64,000 nt of DNA, taken from contig NZ_QRGC01000020.1 in the NCBI RefSeq assembly GCF_003448965.1, positions 1-64,000 on the forward strand, written 5' to 3'. A program made the position numbers and the translations under genes. The notes under the pieces were generated by a model. The model saw only the letters and a list, made by a program, of their open reading frames with translations. It ran no database searches and was not told where the DNA came from. Source of the DNA: Oceanicella sp. SM1341. Lineage in GTDB: Bacteria > Pseudomonadota > Alphaproteobacteria > Rhodobacterales > Rhodobacteraceae. Position 1 is the first letter of the stretch; the number at the start of each line of letters is the position of its first letter. Positions 7,730 through 19,740 of the stretch are shown here, piece after piece.

Positions 7730-9982
7730 ATGACGCAGATGTTCGACCTCCTCCGCCGCCACGGCGCCTCGCTCTCAGCGGGCACCACGGTCAACCTCTC
7801 GCGCCGCGGCTTCCTCGGCGCGGCCGGGGCCACCGCCGGGGCGCTTGTGCTCGGCGTGGGCCTGCCCTCGGGCCGGGCGCGCGCCCAGGCCGCCGGGGCG
7901 GCCGACAGCCTCGCCGTGCCGGCCTTCCTCGAGATCCGGCCCGACGGCACGGTGCACCTGATGTCGCCCTTCATGGAGGGCGGGCAGGGCATCTACACCG
8001 CGCTCGCCCAGATCGTGGGCGAGGAGCTTGACGCCGACCCCGCGACCTTCGTGGTCGAGGCCGCGCCGGCGAACGACATCTACAAGGTGATGGACATCGG
8101 CATGCGCATCACCGGCGGCAGCATGTCGGTGCGCTTCACCTACACAACCATGCGCCGGCTGGGCGCGCTGGCGCGGGCCATGCTGGTCGAGGCGGCGGCG
8201 CAGCGGCTCTCGGTGCCGGCCTCCGAGCTCACCACCGAGCCGGGCCGCGTGGTGCATGCCGCCTCGGGCCGCTCGCTCGGCTACGGCGAACTTTCGGACG
8301 CGGCGATGGACCTGCCCGTGCCCGCCGCCGACAGCGTGACCCTGCGCGATGCCGCCGATTTCCGCTGGATCGGCAAGCCGGTGGCCCGGCTCGACATGCA
8401 CGACAAGTCCACCGGCCGCGCGATCTATGCCATCGACACGAAGGTCGAGGGCATGCTGCAGGCCGCCGTGCAGCACGCGCCGCGCTACGGCATGAGCGTG
8501 GGCACCATCCGCAACCGCGCCGCGGTGGAGGCGATGCCCGGCGTGCATTCCGTGCACGAGCTGCCCGGCGCCGTGGCCGTGGTGGCCGACCTGTGGTGGC
8601 GGGCCCGCCGCGCCGTCGAGAGCCTGCAGGTGACCTGGCAGGAGGCCCCGGCCGACAGTGCCCTGCGGGTGATGCCGGCCGATTTCTCCTCCGAGGCCTT
8701 CGCCGAGCAGCTCGCCGCCGAGAGCGGCCCGGTCTCCGAGGCCGAGACGGAAGGCGATTTCGAAGCCGCCTTCGGCGCGGCCGAGACCACGGTCACCGCC
8801 ACCTACCGCAGCCAGTTCGTGCACCATGGCCAGCTCGAGCCGCCCTCGGCGCTGGCGCAGTTCAACGACGACGGCTCGCTGGAGCTGTGGCTGCCCAACC
8901 AGGCGCCGGAGATGTTCCGCGACGACGTGGCCCGCCGCACCGGGCTCGAGCCGGCGCAGGTGCACATCCACTCGCCGCTGCTGGGCGGCTTCTTCGGCCG
9001 GCACTTCCTCTACGAGGGCGCCTCGCCCTACCCGCAGGCGATCGCGCTGGCGCAGGCCGTGGGCCGGCCGGTGAAGGTGATCTGGTCGCGCGAGGAGGAG
9101 TTCCTGCGCGACCCGCTGCGCCCGATGGCGGTGGTGCAGTTCCGCGGCGCGCTCGGCGCGGACGGCATGCCGGTGGCGATCGAGGCGATCAGCGCCACCG
9201 AGGGCCCGACGGAAGGTGTCTACGGCCGCAACCCCGAGAAGATCGACGAGACGGCGCTCGAGGGGCTCACCGGCAAGGCCTACGCGGTGGCGAACCGGCG
9301 CATCGGCCAGCGCTACGTGAAGGGCCCGGCGATGCTCGCCTACTGGCGTTCGGTCGGCAACTCGATGAACGACTTCTTCTACGAGACCTTCCTCGACGAG
9401 ATGGCCGATGCCGGCGGGCAGGACCCCTACGCGGTGCGCGCCCACCTGCTGCGCGACAATGCCCGGCTCACCACCCTGCTCGACGCGGTGGTGGACCTCT
9501 CCGGCGGCTGGCAGCGCGGGCCCTTCACCGCGCCGGACGGCAGCCGCCGGGCCCGTGGCATCGCCATGGCCTCGCCCTTCGGCACCGAGACCGCCTCGAT
9601 CGCGGAAGTCTCGATCGAGGGCGGCGAGATCCGGGTGCATGACGTCTGGCAGGCGATGGACCCGGGCAGCATCGTGAACCCCGCCATCATCGAGGCGCAG
9701 GTGAATTCCGCCGTGGCGCTGGGCCTGTCCATGTCGATGCTGGAGGAGGCGATCTACGAGAAGGGCGAGCCGGTGGCGCGCAACTACGACCTCTACCCCA
9801 TCCTCACGCCCGACCGCATGCCGCGGGTGCAAGTGCGCATCATCGAGAGCGGCGCGAAGATGGGCGGGGTCGGCGAGCCGGGCCTGCCCTCGGTGCCGCC
9901 GGCGGTGGCCAACGCGGTGGCGCGGCTCACCGGCCAGCGGCCTAAGGCCATGCCGTTCTCGCGGATGAGCTTCGCCACCTGA
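7730..9982 (+). CDS. Molybdopterin-binding large subunit, xanthine dehydrogenase family (IorB-like)
   Basis: A 750-residue catalytic subunit. Residues 22-50 contain a twin-arginine signal (SRRGFLG) with a hydrophobic stretch and an ARA cleavage region, so the complex is exported folded by Tat. The body matches the molybdenum-cofactor subunits of the isoquinoline 1-oxidoreductase type. Near the C-terminus GVGEPGLPSVPPAVANAV carries the glutamate that acts as base in this superfamily. Such enzymes hydroxylate N-heteroaromatics or oxidise aldehydes. No FAD subunit is present; electrons should go through the (2Fe-2S) subunit to the cytochrome. The substrate is unresolved. Confidence 0.9.
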   Translation: MTQMFDLLRRHGASLSAGTTVNLSRRGFLGAAGATAGALVLGVGLPSGRARAQAAGAADSLAVPAFLEIRPDGTVHLMSPFMEGGQGIYTALAQIVGEELDADPATFVVEAAPANDIYKVMDIGMRITGGSMSVRFTYTTMRRLGALARAMLVEAAAQRLSVPASELTTEPGRVVHAASGRSLGYGELSDAAMDLPVPAADSVTLRDAADFRWIGKPVARLDMHDKSTGRAIYAIDTKVEGMLQAAVQHAPRYGMSVGTIRNRAAVEAMPGVHSVHELPGAVAVVADLWWRARRAVESLQVTWQEAPADSALRVMPADFSSEAFAEQLAAESGPVSEAETEGDFEAAFGAAETTVTATYRSQFVHHGQLEPPSALAQFNDDGSLELWLPNQAPEMFRDDVARRTGLEPAQVHIHSPLLGGFFGRHFLYEGASPYPQAIALAQAVGRPVKVIWSREEEFLRDPLRPMAVVQFRGALGADGMPVAIEAISATEGPTEGVYGRNPEKIDETALEGLTGKAYAVANRRIGQRYVKGPAMLAYWRSVGNSMNDFFYETFLDEMADAGGQDPYAVRAHLLRDNARLTTLLDAVVDLSGGWQRGPFTAPDGSRRARGIAMASPFGTETASIAEVSIEGGEIRVHDVWQAMDPGSIVNPAIIEAQVNSAVALGLSMSMLEEAIYEKGEPVARNYDLYPILTPDRMPRVQVRIIESGAKMGGVGEPGLPSVPPAVANAVARLTGQRPKAMPFSRMSFAT

Positions 9983-10117
9983 GGCGCCGCGCCGGCCCGC
10001 AGCGCACGCGGGCTGCCAGTTTCCGGCCCGTGCCGCGTGCGCGGGTTGCCGCCATCCGGCCCGCGCTTCAGGCGCGGGCCCCTTTCCTGCCCGGATACAG
10101 CCAGAAACGGAAAACCC

Positions 10118-11464
10118 GTGCTCAGATTTCTAAGATACCTGCTGGCGGTGGCGCTGGTCGTCGCGGCCGGCCTTGCCTGGGTGGTGCTGCGCACCCCCGG
10201 CTCGCCCTTCGACGGCGAGACCGCCGCGCCCGCCGACGCCGAGCTCGTGGCCCGGGGCGAATACGTCGCCCGGCTGGGCGATTGCGTCGCCTGCCACAGC
10301 ACGCCCGAGAGCGCGCCCTTCGCCGGCGGGCTCGAGATGGCGACACCGCTCGGCGCCATCTACACCACCAACATCACGCCCGACCCCGAGCACGGCATCG
10401 GCGGCTACACCCTCGCCGATTTCGACCGCGCGGTGCGCCTGGGCGTGACCCCGGACGGCACGCATCTCTACCCCGCGATGCCCTATCCCTCCTACGCCAA
10501 GTACTCCGACGAGGACATCCGCGCCCTCTACGCCTATTTCACAACCGCCGTGGAGCCCGCCGCCACCGAGGACCCGCCCTCGGAGATCGAATGGCCGATG
10601 AACATGCGCTGGCCGCTCGCGGTCTGGAGCCTGGCCTTCGCCCCCACCGAGCCCTACGCGCCGGACGGCGAGCAGGACGCGGCCTGGAACCGCGGCGCCT
10701 ACCTGGTCGAGGGGCCCGGGCACTGCGGCTCGTGCCACACGCCGCGCGGCCTCGCGATGCAGGAGAAGGGGCTCGACAGCTCGGACGACACCTATCTCTC
10801 CGGCGCGCTGCTCGACGGCTGGTATGCCCCGAGCCTGCGCAACGACCACAACACCGGCCTCGGCCGCTGGAGCGAGGACGAGATCGTCGCCTACCTGCGC
10901 GACGGGCGCAACGCGCATGCCGTGGTCGTCGGCACCATGGCGGAGGCGTTCAACAACTCCACCCAGTTCATGACCGACGACGACCTGTACGCCATCGCCC
11001 GCTACCTCAAGTCGCTCCCCGGCGACGAAGAGCGTGACGGCACCCCCTGGCGCTACGATGCCTCCACCGTCGACCGGCTGAGCGTGACCCGGCGGGCCGG
11101 AAACGCCGGCGCGCAGACCTACATGGCAAGCTGCGCCACCTGCCACGGCACCGACGGCATGGGCCGCGCGCCCTGGATCCCGCCGCTGGCCGGGGCGGCC
11201 TCCTCGCTCGCGCCCGAGGCCGCCTCCTCGGTGAACGTGACGCTCAACGGCTCGATGCGGGTGGTGGCCGGCGGCGTGCCCGACAGCTACCGCATGCCCT
11301 CCTACCGCCACCAGCTCGACGACCGCGAGATCGCCGAGCTGCTGAGCTTCATCCGCAACGCCTGGGGCAACCACGGCGACGCGGTGACGCCGGAGGAAGT
11401 GGCCGAGCTGCGCGCCCGCACCGACCCGGCCAGCCCGAACCCGATCGTGCTGCAGATGCGCTGA
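10118..11464 (+). CDS. Trihaem membrane-anchored cytochrome c (dehydrogenase electron acceptor)
   Basis: A 448-residue protein with an N-terminal membrane segment (about residues 4-24) and three haem-binding CxxCH motifs at 56-60, 203-207 and 339-343. This is the layout of the cytochrome subunit of periplasmic alcohol and aldehyde dehydrogenases. The GTG at 10118 is preferred because it begins directly at the membrane anchor ([13 protein letters not shown]). It sits about 135 bases after the molybdenum subunit and likely accepts its electrons in the periplasm and passes them to quinone or an oxidase. Confidence 0.9.
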   Translation: MLRFLRYLLAVALVVAAGLAWVVLRTPGSPFDGETAAPADAELVARGEYVARLGDCVACHSTPESAPFAGGLEMATPLGAIYTTNITPDPEHGIGGYTLADFDRAVRLGVTPDGTHLYPAMPYPSYAKYSDEDIRALYAYFTTAVEPAATEDPPSEIEWPMNMRWPLAVWSLAFAPTEPYAPDGEQDAAWNRGAYLVEGPGHCGSCHTPRGLAMQEKGLDSSDDTYLSGALLDGWYAPSLRNDHNTGLGRWSEDEIVAYLRDGRNAHAVVVGTMAEAFNNSTQFMTDDDLYAIARYLKSLPGDEERDGTPWRYDASTVDRLSVTRRAGNAGAQTYMASCATCHGTDGMGRAPWIPPLAGAASSLAPEAASSVNVTLNGSMRVVAGGVPDSYRMPSYRHQLDDREIAELLSFIRNAWGNHGDAVTPEEVAELRARTDPASPNPIVLQMR

Positions 11465-11535
11465 GCCTGCCGGGCCCCCGCCGCGGGGCCCGGCCCCCTG
11501 CAGGGGCCCGCTGCCGGCACCTCGGAGCCGAACTC

Positions 11536-11586
11536 ATGAAAATGATGAGAATTATGAATCTGGTTGCCAGCGGCAATCCGGGGTAA
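11536..11586 (+). CDS. Possible Met-rich leader peptide ahead of metH
   Basis: A 16-codon reading frame ([16 protein letters not shown]) starts at ATG 11536 with GGAG eight bases upstream and ends at TAA 11584-11586, 41 bases before metH. Four of its first seven codons are methionine. A hairpin can form at its end (GGTTGCC pairing with GGCAATCC), and further alternative stems lie before metH. This is the layout of a ribosome-mediated attenuator sensing charged methionyl-tRNA. A competing reading is an operator, since CTCAT-N7-ATGAG (11533-11549) overlaps the first codons. No experiment supports either. Confidence 0.4.
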   Translation: MKMMRIMNLVASGNPG

Positions 11587-11627
11587 GGAAGGCCCTTCTG
11601 CGCCCCGAACCGGAGACCGAGCTGACC

Positions 11628-15431
<3,804 letters not shown>

Positions 15432-15802
15432 GCAGGGCCGGGCGGTGCAGCGCCGCCCTGCGCTGCCGCCGGGAGCAGCGACGGCCGTCCGGCCCCTCCG
15501 GCGCCGCGCTTCCGGCCTGCGGGCGATGACGGCCGGCGCCGGCACCGCGAAGACCGCGAGCAGGGTCGCGGCGCGCATGCCCCCGAGATGCCGCTCGGGC
15601 GGCCGGCCTTCGCCGCGGCACCGGCGGCACCACGCTGAAGGCGATCGGGGGCATCGGCACGGGCCGCAAGCGCAACCGCCGCGCGCGGGGCGATGCACGT
15701 CTCGCGCGCGTTGTGCGGCGGGGCGGCATCGCCGGCTCGACGGAGGGCCGGGGGTGCGCTAGGCTCTTTCCATCCCCTTTGCTCCCCGCGTGAAGGATAC
15801 CG
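15432..15802. other. Intergenic region after metH without a supported gene
   Basis: This GC-rich stretch holds a hairpin right after the metH stop (GGGCGG at 15440-15445 pairing with CCGCCC at 15453-15458), which may end the metH transcript although no T-run follows. A second small hairpin CCCGAG/CTCGGG lies at 15582-15599. Open frames exist on both strands but show only Arg/Pro/Ala-rich shadow composition. Confidence 0.5.
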
Positions 15803-16768
15803 ATGCCCGACCTCAGCACCTGGCCCGGCGCAGTGCTGGCCCTGCCTGTCCTCCTGGTCACGGCGGGTGACGGCCGCGGTGCAGAGATCGAGGACATCGT
15901 CGCCTTCTCGGTGGAGCGCCAGGCCTCCGGCGCGCTGGCCACCCTCGGCATCACCGCCGTGCCGAGCGAGACCGCCAGCACCCTCGTGTTCGACACGGGC
16001 ACCCGGCCGAACGGGCGGCCGGACTTCGCGGCGAGCCAGTTCGGCGGCGGCTTCACGGTGAGCAGCAGTTTCCCGCTCTATCTCGAGGGCTACCTGGGCT
16101 TTACGCGCTACGATCCCTCCTACCTCGTGACCGACGGCGACCGCAGCGCGCCGATAAGCCCGAAATGGACCGGCTTCGCCGCCACGGGCGGCATCGGCTG
16201 GGACATCTCGCTCACCGACGACCTGGTGCTGCGGCCGATGATGAATGTCTCGCTGGGCTATATCGCGAGCGACACCGCGGTGGTGGCCGCCTTCATCGCC
16301 GACAAGCTGGGCGCGGAGGACACCCGCTTCCTGCGCGACGGCGGGCTCACGGCCGGCGGACTCGGCGGCTCGGTGGTGCTGGAGTACAACCGCGAATGGG
16401 GCGACTACGAGACCGACGTCTCGCTGCGCTACACGCGCATCCACCTCACCCCCATCGGCGGCGACCGCCACGTGGTGGGCGAGGCGGTGGCCGAGACGCT
16501 GGCGCTCTGGACCCGCGAGCGCGTGCCGACCGGCCTGCATGTCTTCGGCAGCCCCCTGCGGGGGGTGGCCGAATTCTCCGCCGCCTGGCTGCCGGGAGAC
16601 CAGGGCGACATCCTGCGCACCGACTGGCTGATGCAGGTGGGGTTGGGGGTGGAGTTCAATGTCTCGCAGACCTGGGTGCCGGTTGTGCGCGAGGTGCGGC
16701 TGGTGGCGCGCTATACCCGCGGCGAGGTGCTCCAGGGCTTCGGCATCGGCCTCGCGGCGAGTTTCTGA
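15803..16768 (+). CDS. Outer-membrane beta-barrel protein (solitary autotransporter-type domain)
   Basis: A 321-residue exported protein. The N-terminus has a hydrophobic stretch (about residues 8-22) consistent with a signal peptide. The rest alternates polar and aromatic residues as in beta strands, and it ends in phenylalanine (GIGLAASF), the usual terminal signature for insertion by the Bam machinery. The overall look matches the solitary outer-membrane autotransporter-like barrel family, which has no passenger domain and no known function. It stands alone between metH and the sORF/transporter region. The barrel assignment is stronger than the specific family. Confidence 0.65.
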   Translation: MPDLSTWPGAVLALPVLLVTAGDGRGAEIEDIVAFSVERQASGALATLGITAVPSETASTLVFDTGTRPNGRPDFAASQFGGGFTVSSSFPLYLEGYLGFTRYDPSYLVTDGDRSAPISPKWTGFAATGGIGWDISLTDDLVLRPMMNVSLGYIASDTAVVAAFIADKLGAEDTRFLRDGGLTAGGLGGSVVLEYNREWGDYETDVSLRYTRIHLTPIGGDRHVVGEAVAETLALWTRERVPTGLHVFGSPLRGVAEFSAAWLPGDQGDILRTDWLMQVGLGVEFNVSQTWVPVVREVRLVARYTRGEVLQGFGIGLAASF

Positions 16769-16918
16769 GCCGCGGTCGGGCGCCGGCGCGGCGCCCGGAA
16801 AAGAGAGAGCCCGGCGCCGGGGGCCTCGTGGAGCCTCCCGGGCACCGGGCCCGGCTGCATCATCTGCAACCTGTGCTGACGACATGCGACCCGCGCGGGG
16901 TCACCGGTGCGCCGCATG

Positions 16919-16993
16919 TCACAGCGAAGTGTGACGCGCCCCTTTGAAGACGTGGAAAACCAACGACTTATGGGCGACTGTCCCACTAGACAT
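16919..16993 (-). CDS. Putative small ORF with an ideal ribosome binding site
   Basis: On the minus strand GAAAGGAGGTGACC, a near-perfect Shine-Dalgarno sequence, is followed seven bases after AGGAGG by ATG at 16993. The frame encodes 24 residues beginning MSSGTV and stops at 16919. The site is much stronger than any other in the window, so real translation is plausible. MSSGTV resembles the start of cold-shock proteins, and the alternative frame contains RWFSTSSKG, similar to the cold-shock KWFNTTKG, so a decayed csp gene is one possibility. It lies about 97 bases after the queuosine-transporter gene in the same direction. The rest of 16769-17090 shows no gene. Confidence 0.3.
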   Translation of the reverse strand: MSSGTVAHKSLVFHVFKGARHTSL

Positions 16994-17090
16994 ATGGTCA
17001 CCTCCTTTCGATTGTTGATCCGGACTCACAGCATGGACGCGCTCGCCCGGATCTCAAAGCGATTTTTTCGCGCCGCAGCGTAAAGCGGGC

Positions 17091-17720
17091 TCAGGCGGCC
17101 CGGCGCGCCGCGATCAGGCCCATCAGCAGCCGGAAGGGGATGAGCGCCACGAGGGCCAGCGCCATCTTCACCAGGAAGTCGGCGGAGGCGAGGCTCACCC
17201 AGAGCGGCACCTCGGGGCCGGCGCCGAGCAGCGGCAGGCGCTCGGCGGCCCAGGACACGTCCTCGGCGGGGTCGATGAAGGACAGGGCCGCGGAGAAGGC
17301 CACCGAGAAGAAGATCAGCGTGTCGAGCGCCGAGCCCGCGAGCGATGAGACGAAGGGCGCGCGCCACCAGCTTCCCGCCCGGAGCCGGTCGAACACGCCG
17401 ATGTCGACGAGTTGCGCCAGCAGGAAGGCCAGCCCCGAGCCCGCCGCGATGCGGAAGGTGGTGAGCGGGTAGCCCTCCGGCCCGGTGAGCTGGCTCGCCA
17501 CCAGCGAGCAGGCCACCCCGATCACGAAGCCGCCGGCCACCACGCGGCGCGCGGCGCGCGCGCCCAGCGTGCGATTGGTGAGGTCGGTCACCAGGAAGGC
17601 GAACGGGTAGGTGAAGGCGCCCCAGGTGAGCCAGTCCCCCAGCAGGAACTGCACCAGGATGTTCGAGGCCACCACCACGAGGGCCATGGCCAGCATGCCG
17701 ATCATGAATGCGCGCGTCAT
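17091..17720 (-). CDS. yhhQ: Queuosine precursor transporter (YhhQ/VUT family)
   Basis: A 209-residue integral membrane protein with about six hydrophobic segments. The signature stretch YPFAFLVTDLTNRTLGARAARRVV is split around TDLTNR, the conserved core of the YhhQ/QPTR family that imports queuine precursors such as preQ0 and preQ1 for tRNA modification. The start at 17720 gives the usual family length; longer in-frame forms run into GC-rich upstream DNA and the hasA promoter region. It is divergent from the HasA-like gene with 285 bases between starts. No preQ1 riboswitch was recognised in that gap. Confidence 0.9.
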   Translation of the reverse strand: MTRAFMIGMLAMALVVVASNILVQFLLGDWLTWGAFTYPFAFLVTDLTNRTLGARAARRVVAGGFVIGVACSLVASQLTGPEGYPLTTFRIAAGSGLAFLLAQLVDIGVFDRLRAGSWWRAPFVSSLAGSALDTLIFFSVAFSAALSFIDPAEDVSWAAERLPLLGAGPEVPLWVSLASADFLVKMALALVALIPFRLLMGLIAARRAA

Positions 17721-18005
17721 CGGGGCTCTCCTGCCGGTTTCGCCGCGCCAATACGCCGAAACGCCGGCACGGGCAAGCCGCGGCGCCGCGGGCGCGACGT
17801 GCCCCTGCCCGCGGCAGGGGGTTGATCCGGCGTGCCGCGCGTATAGTCTGTGTCGCGTCCGGGGGCTGTTCCGCCGCCGGGCTTCGCGCCAGATGCGCCA
17901 GGCCTCGCGCCGGTCCCGCCGCCCTGCGGCGGGCGGCAGGGCCCAGTTCTCCAGCCTCTTCCCGCGCCGCGACGGCGCACCCCCCGACAGAGGGAGAACA
18001 CGGCC

Positions 18006-18899
18006 ATGGCCGTCATCGACATCAGCGTACAGACCTCGACCGGTCTCGACTTCAACGCCTATCTCGCCGATTTCGCAGCGGATTTCGGCTCCGACAACCG
18101 CGGGTGGTTCGAGGGGGTCCTGGCCCCCTACGCCTCCTGGTCGATCCAGGAGCAGGGCAGCGCCGCGCAGGCGCTGGTCGCCACCGGCGCGCTCACCTAT
18201 TCCTTCTCCAGCCATGTGCTGGAGGGCGATCTCGACACGCTGAGCTTCGGCACCGACCTCAGCCTCGGCTCGGGGACCGGCATCGCCATGAGCACGCCCA
18301 CGCTCGGCAGCGGCGTGGTGGCGCTCGAGGGGCTCGGCCTCTCCGGCACCGGGGCGAGCAACATCGTGAACGACGTGCTGCTCGGGCTCGGCGAGGGTGA
18401 TTCGTCGGCGCTGGAGGGCTGGCTCTTCGCCACCGCCGGCAACAGCCTGCGCTTCGACGGCGGCTCCGGGACGGACAGTTTCATCGGCGGCACCGGCGAT
18501 GACCTGCTGCGGGGCCGGGCGGGCAACGACAGGCTCTTCGGCGGCGGCGGCGCGGATGACCTGCGCGGCGGCAACGGCGCGGACACGCTCGACGGCGGTG
18601 CCGGGGCCGATCTGCTCACCGGCGGCAACGGCGCCGACACGTTCCTCTTCGCCGCTGCGTCGGAGGCCGATGGCGACGAGATCACCGATTTCACCGGCGC
18701 CGACGCGATCGACCTCACCGGGATCGCCGGTCTCGGCGCCTGGGGCGGCACCACCGCCGCGGCGAACAGCGCGTGGTACGTGGTGAGCGGCGGCGACACG
18801 CTGCTGCGCGGCTCCGTCGACGCAGACGCCGTGGCGGATTTCGAGATCACGCTGTCGGGCTACGTCAGCGGCCTCGACAGCAGCCTCGTGCTGGTCTGA
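18006..18899 (+). CDS. HasA-type haemophore domain fused to RTX repeats
   Basis: A 297-residue secreted protein. Residues 1-140 resemble HasA haemophores: GALTYSF with Y65, then H70 and DTLSFG, matching the Serratia HasA segment that carries haem-ligand Tyr75 and its partner His83. The position of the other ligand, His32, holds an arginine here. Residues 152-213 are glycine-rich RTX nonapeptides (GGxGxDxLx), which bind calcium and mark type I secretion substrates. The rest is a C-terminal secretion region. There is no N-terminal signal peptide. No hasR receptor or type I exporter genes are nearby, so export must use a system encoded elsewhere. The ATG at 18006 follows AGGGAG. Confidence 0.8.
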   Translation: MAVIDISVQTSTGLDFNAYLADFAADFGSDNRGWFEGVLAPYASWSIQEQGSAAQALVATGALTYSFSSHVLEGDLDTLSFGTDLSLGSGTGIAMSTPTLGSGVVALEGLGLSGTGASNIVNDVLLGLGEGDSSALEGWLFATAGNSLRFDGGSGTDSFIGGTGDDLLRGRAGNDRLFGGGGADDLRGGNGADTLDGGAGADLLTGGNGADTFLFAAASEADGDEITDFTGADAIDLTGIAGLGAWGGTTAAANSAWYVVSGGDTLLRGSVDADAVADFEITLSGYVSGLDSSLVLV

Positions 18900-19040
18900 G
18901 CCCGGACCGGCGCCACCGGCCCGGGCGCGGAGCCGTCCACATCGGGCGGCTTCGCGTTGCATGAACGCCATATGCTGTGGGCGCCGGGGATTGAAAGTGC
19001 AAAATTCTGTTGACGCAATTCAGAGTTGCGCAGCATAGTA

Positions 19041-19109
19041 GGGACATTGATTTGATCGGATGTCCCATAAAGAACCCCGCTCATCTTCGGATGAGCGGGG
19101 TTTCTTTTT
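19041..19109 (+). ncRNA. Putative small RNA ending in a strong terminator
   Basis: A sigma70-like promoter, TTGACG (19010-19015), 18 bases, CATAGT (19034-19039), would start transcription near 19045. The following 65 bases have two hairpins: GGGACAT (19041-19047) pairs with ATGTCCC (19060-19066), and the second is a perfect terminator stem with a CTTCGG loop. There is no reading frame of note. The distance from the preceding gene stop (18899) and the private promoter argue for a separate transcript, although read-through from the HasA-like gene is also possible. Confidence 0.45.
19069..19109 (+). terminator. Rho-independent terminator, probably bidirectional
   Basis: CCCCGCTCAT (19075-19084) and ATGAGCGGGG (19091-19100) form a 10-bp stem around CTTCGG, followed by TTTCTTTTT on the plus strand and by a weaker TTCTTT on the minus strand. 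It lies 29 bases after the paaY stop, so it can end both the HasA/small-RNA side and the long paa transcript. Confidence 0.88.
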
Positions 19110-19137
19110 GCCGTTCCGCGCCCGGGCCGGCGGCAGT

Positions 19138-19740
19138 TCATCCCCGGCCGGCTGATTTCGGGCGGTGTTCCGGCGCGCGGATGCGGCCACGGCCGGGCTC
19201 GGCGCGGGGCAGGGGATCGGCCGGGCGCAGGCGGGCGGTGGCGGTGCGGGCGAGCTCGGCATAGACCTCGGTGCCGCGGGTTTTCCACACGACCTCCTCC
19301 TCGGACAGCTCGCGCAGCACGCGGGCCGGCATGCCCACCACCATCGAGCGCGGCGGCACCTGCATGCCCGCCTTCACGAAGGCGAGGGCGGCGACGATGC
19401 TCTCTGCCCCGATCACCGCCTCGTCCATCACCACGGCGTTCATGCCCACCATCGCGTTGGCCCCCACCACGCAGCCGTGCAGCACCGCGCCGTGGCCGAT
19501 GTGGCCCATCTCGTCGACCACCACGTCGCGGCCGGGGAAGGCGTGCATCACGCAGGTTTCCTGCACGTTGGCGCGCGCGCCCACGATCACCCGGCCGAAA
19601 TCGCCGCGCAGCACCGCGCCGGGGCCGATATAGGCGCCGGGGCCCACGTGCACGTCGCCGATCAGCACCGCCTCGGGGTGGAGGAAGGCCGAGGGGTCGG
19701 CCACCGGGGTGAAGTCGTCGAGCGCGTAGCAGCGGGCCAT
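19138..19740 (-). CDS. paaY: PaaY, gamma-carbonic-anhydrase-fold thioesterase of phenylacetate degradation
   Basis: A 200-residue left-handed beta-helix protein with hexapeptide repeats (GPGAYIGPGAVLRGDFG). Metal ligands of the gamma carbonic anhydrase fold are visible as H66, H83 and H88 (VMH and GHGAVLHG). PaaY acts as a thioesterase that removes dead-end CoA thioesters, protecting the ring-opening steps. Its start overlaps the paaZ stop by one base (TGATG at 19738-19742), which fits the coupled spacing seen through this operon. It is the last gene before the terminator at 19069-19109. The C-terminus (about residues 170-200) is Arg/Pro-rich and longer than usual. Confidence 0.88.
   Translation of the reverse strand: MARCYALDDFTPVADPSAFLHPEAVLIGDVHVGPGAYIGPGAVLRGDFGRVIVGARANVQETCVMHAFPGRDVVVDEMGHIGHGAVLHGCVVGANAMVGMNAVVMDEAVIGAESIVAALAFVKAGMQVPPRSMVVGMPARVLRELSEEEVVWKTRGTEVYAELARTATARLRPADPLPRAEPGRGRIRAPEHRPKSAGRG

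Noticed and set aside
5657-7762. A 701-codon antisense frame over the FAD oxidoreductase and IorA-like genes
   Set aside because: The plus-strand genes have full family motifs; the antisense product has no recognisable domain.
11465-11627. A cobalamin, SAM or SAH riboswitch ahead of metH
   Set aside because: The gap is only 163 bases and none of the conserved boxes of these riboswitches could be found by eye.
15445-15762. A 105-codon frame after metH
   Set aside because: Arg/Pro-rich shadow composition, no ribosome site and no recognisable domain.
16991-17011. Plus-strand GGTCACCTCCTTTC resembling the 3' end of 16S rRNA
   Set aside because: No other rRNA sequence is present; it is simply the complement of a strong Shine-Dalgarno site on the minus strand.
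17032-17082. A 16-codon plus-strand frame (MDALARISKRFFRAAA) in the gap left of yhhQ
   Set aside because: No ribosome site precedes it, and the stronger start signal in this gap is on the other strand.
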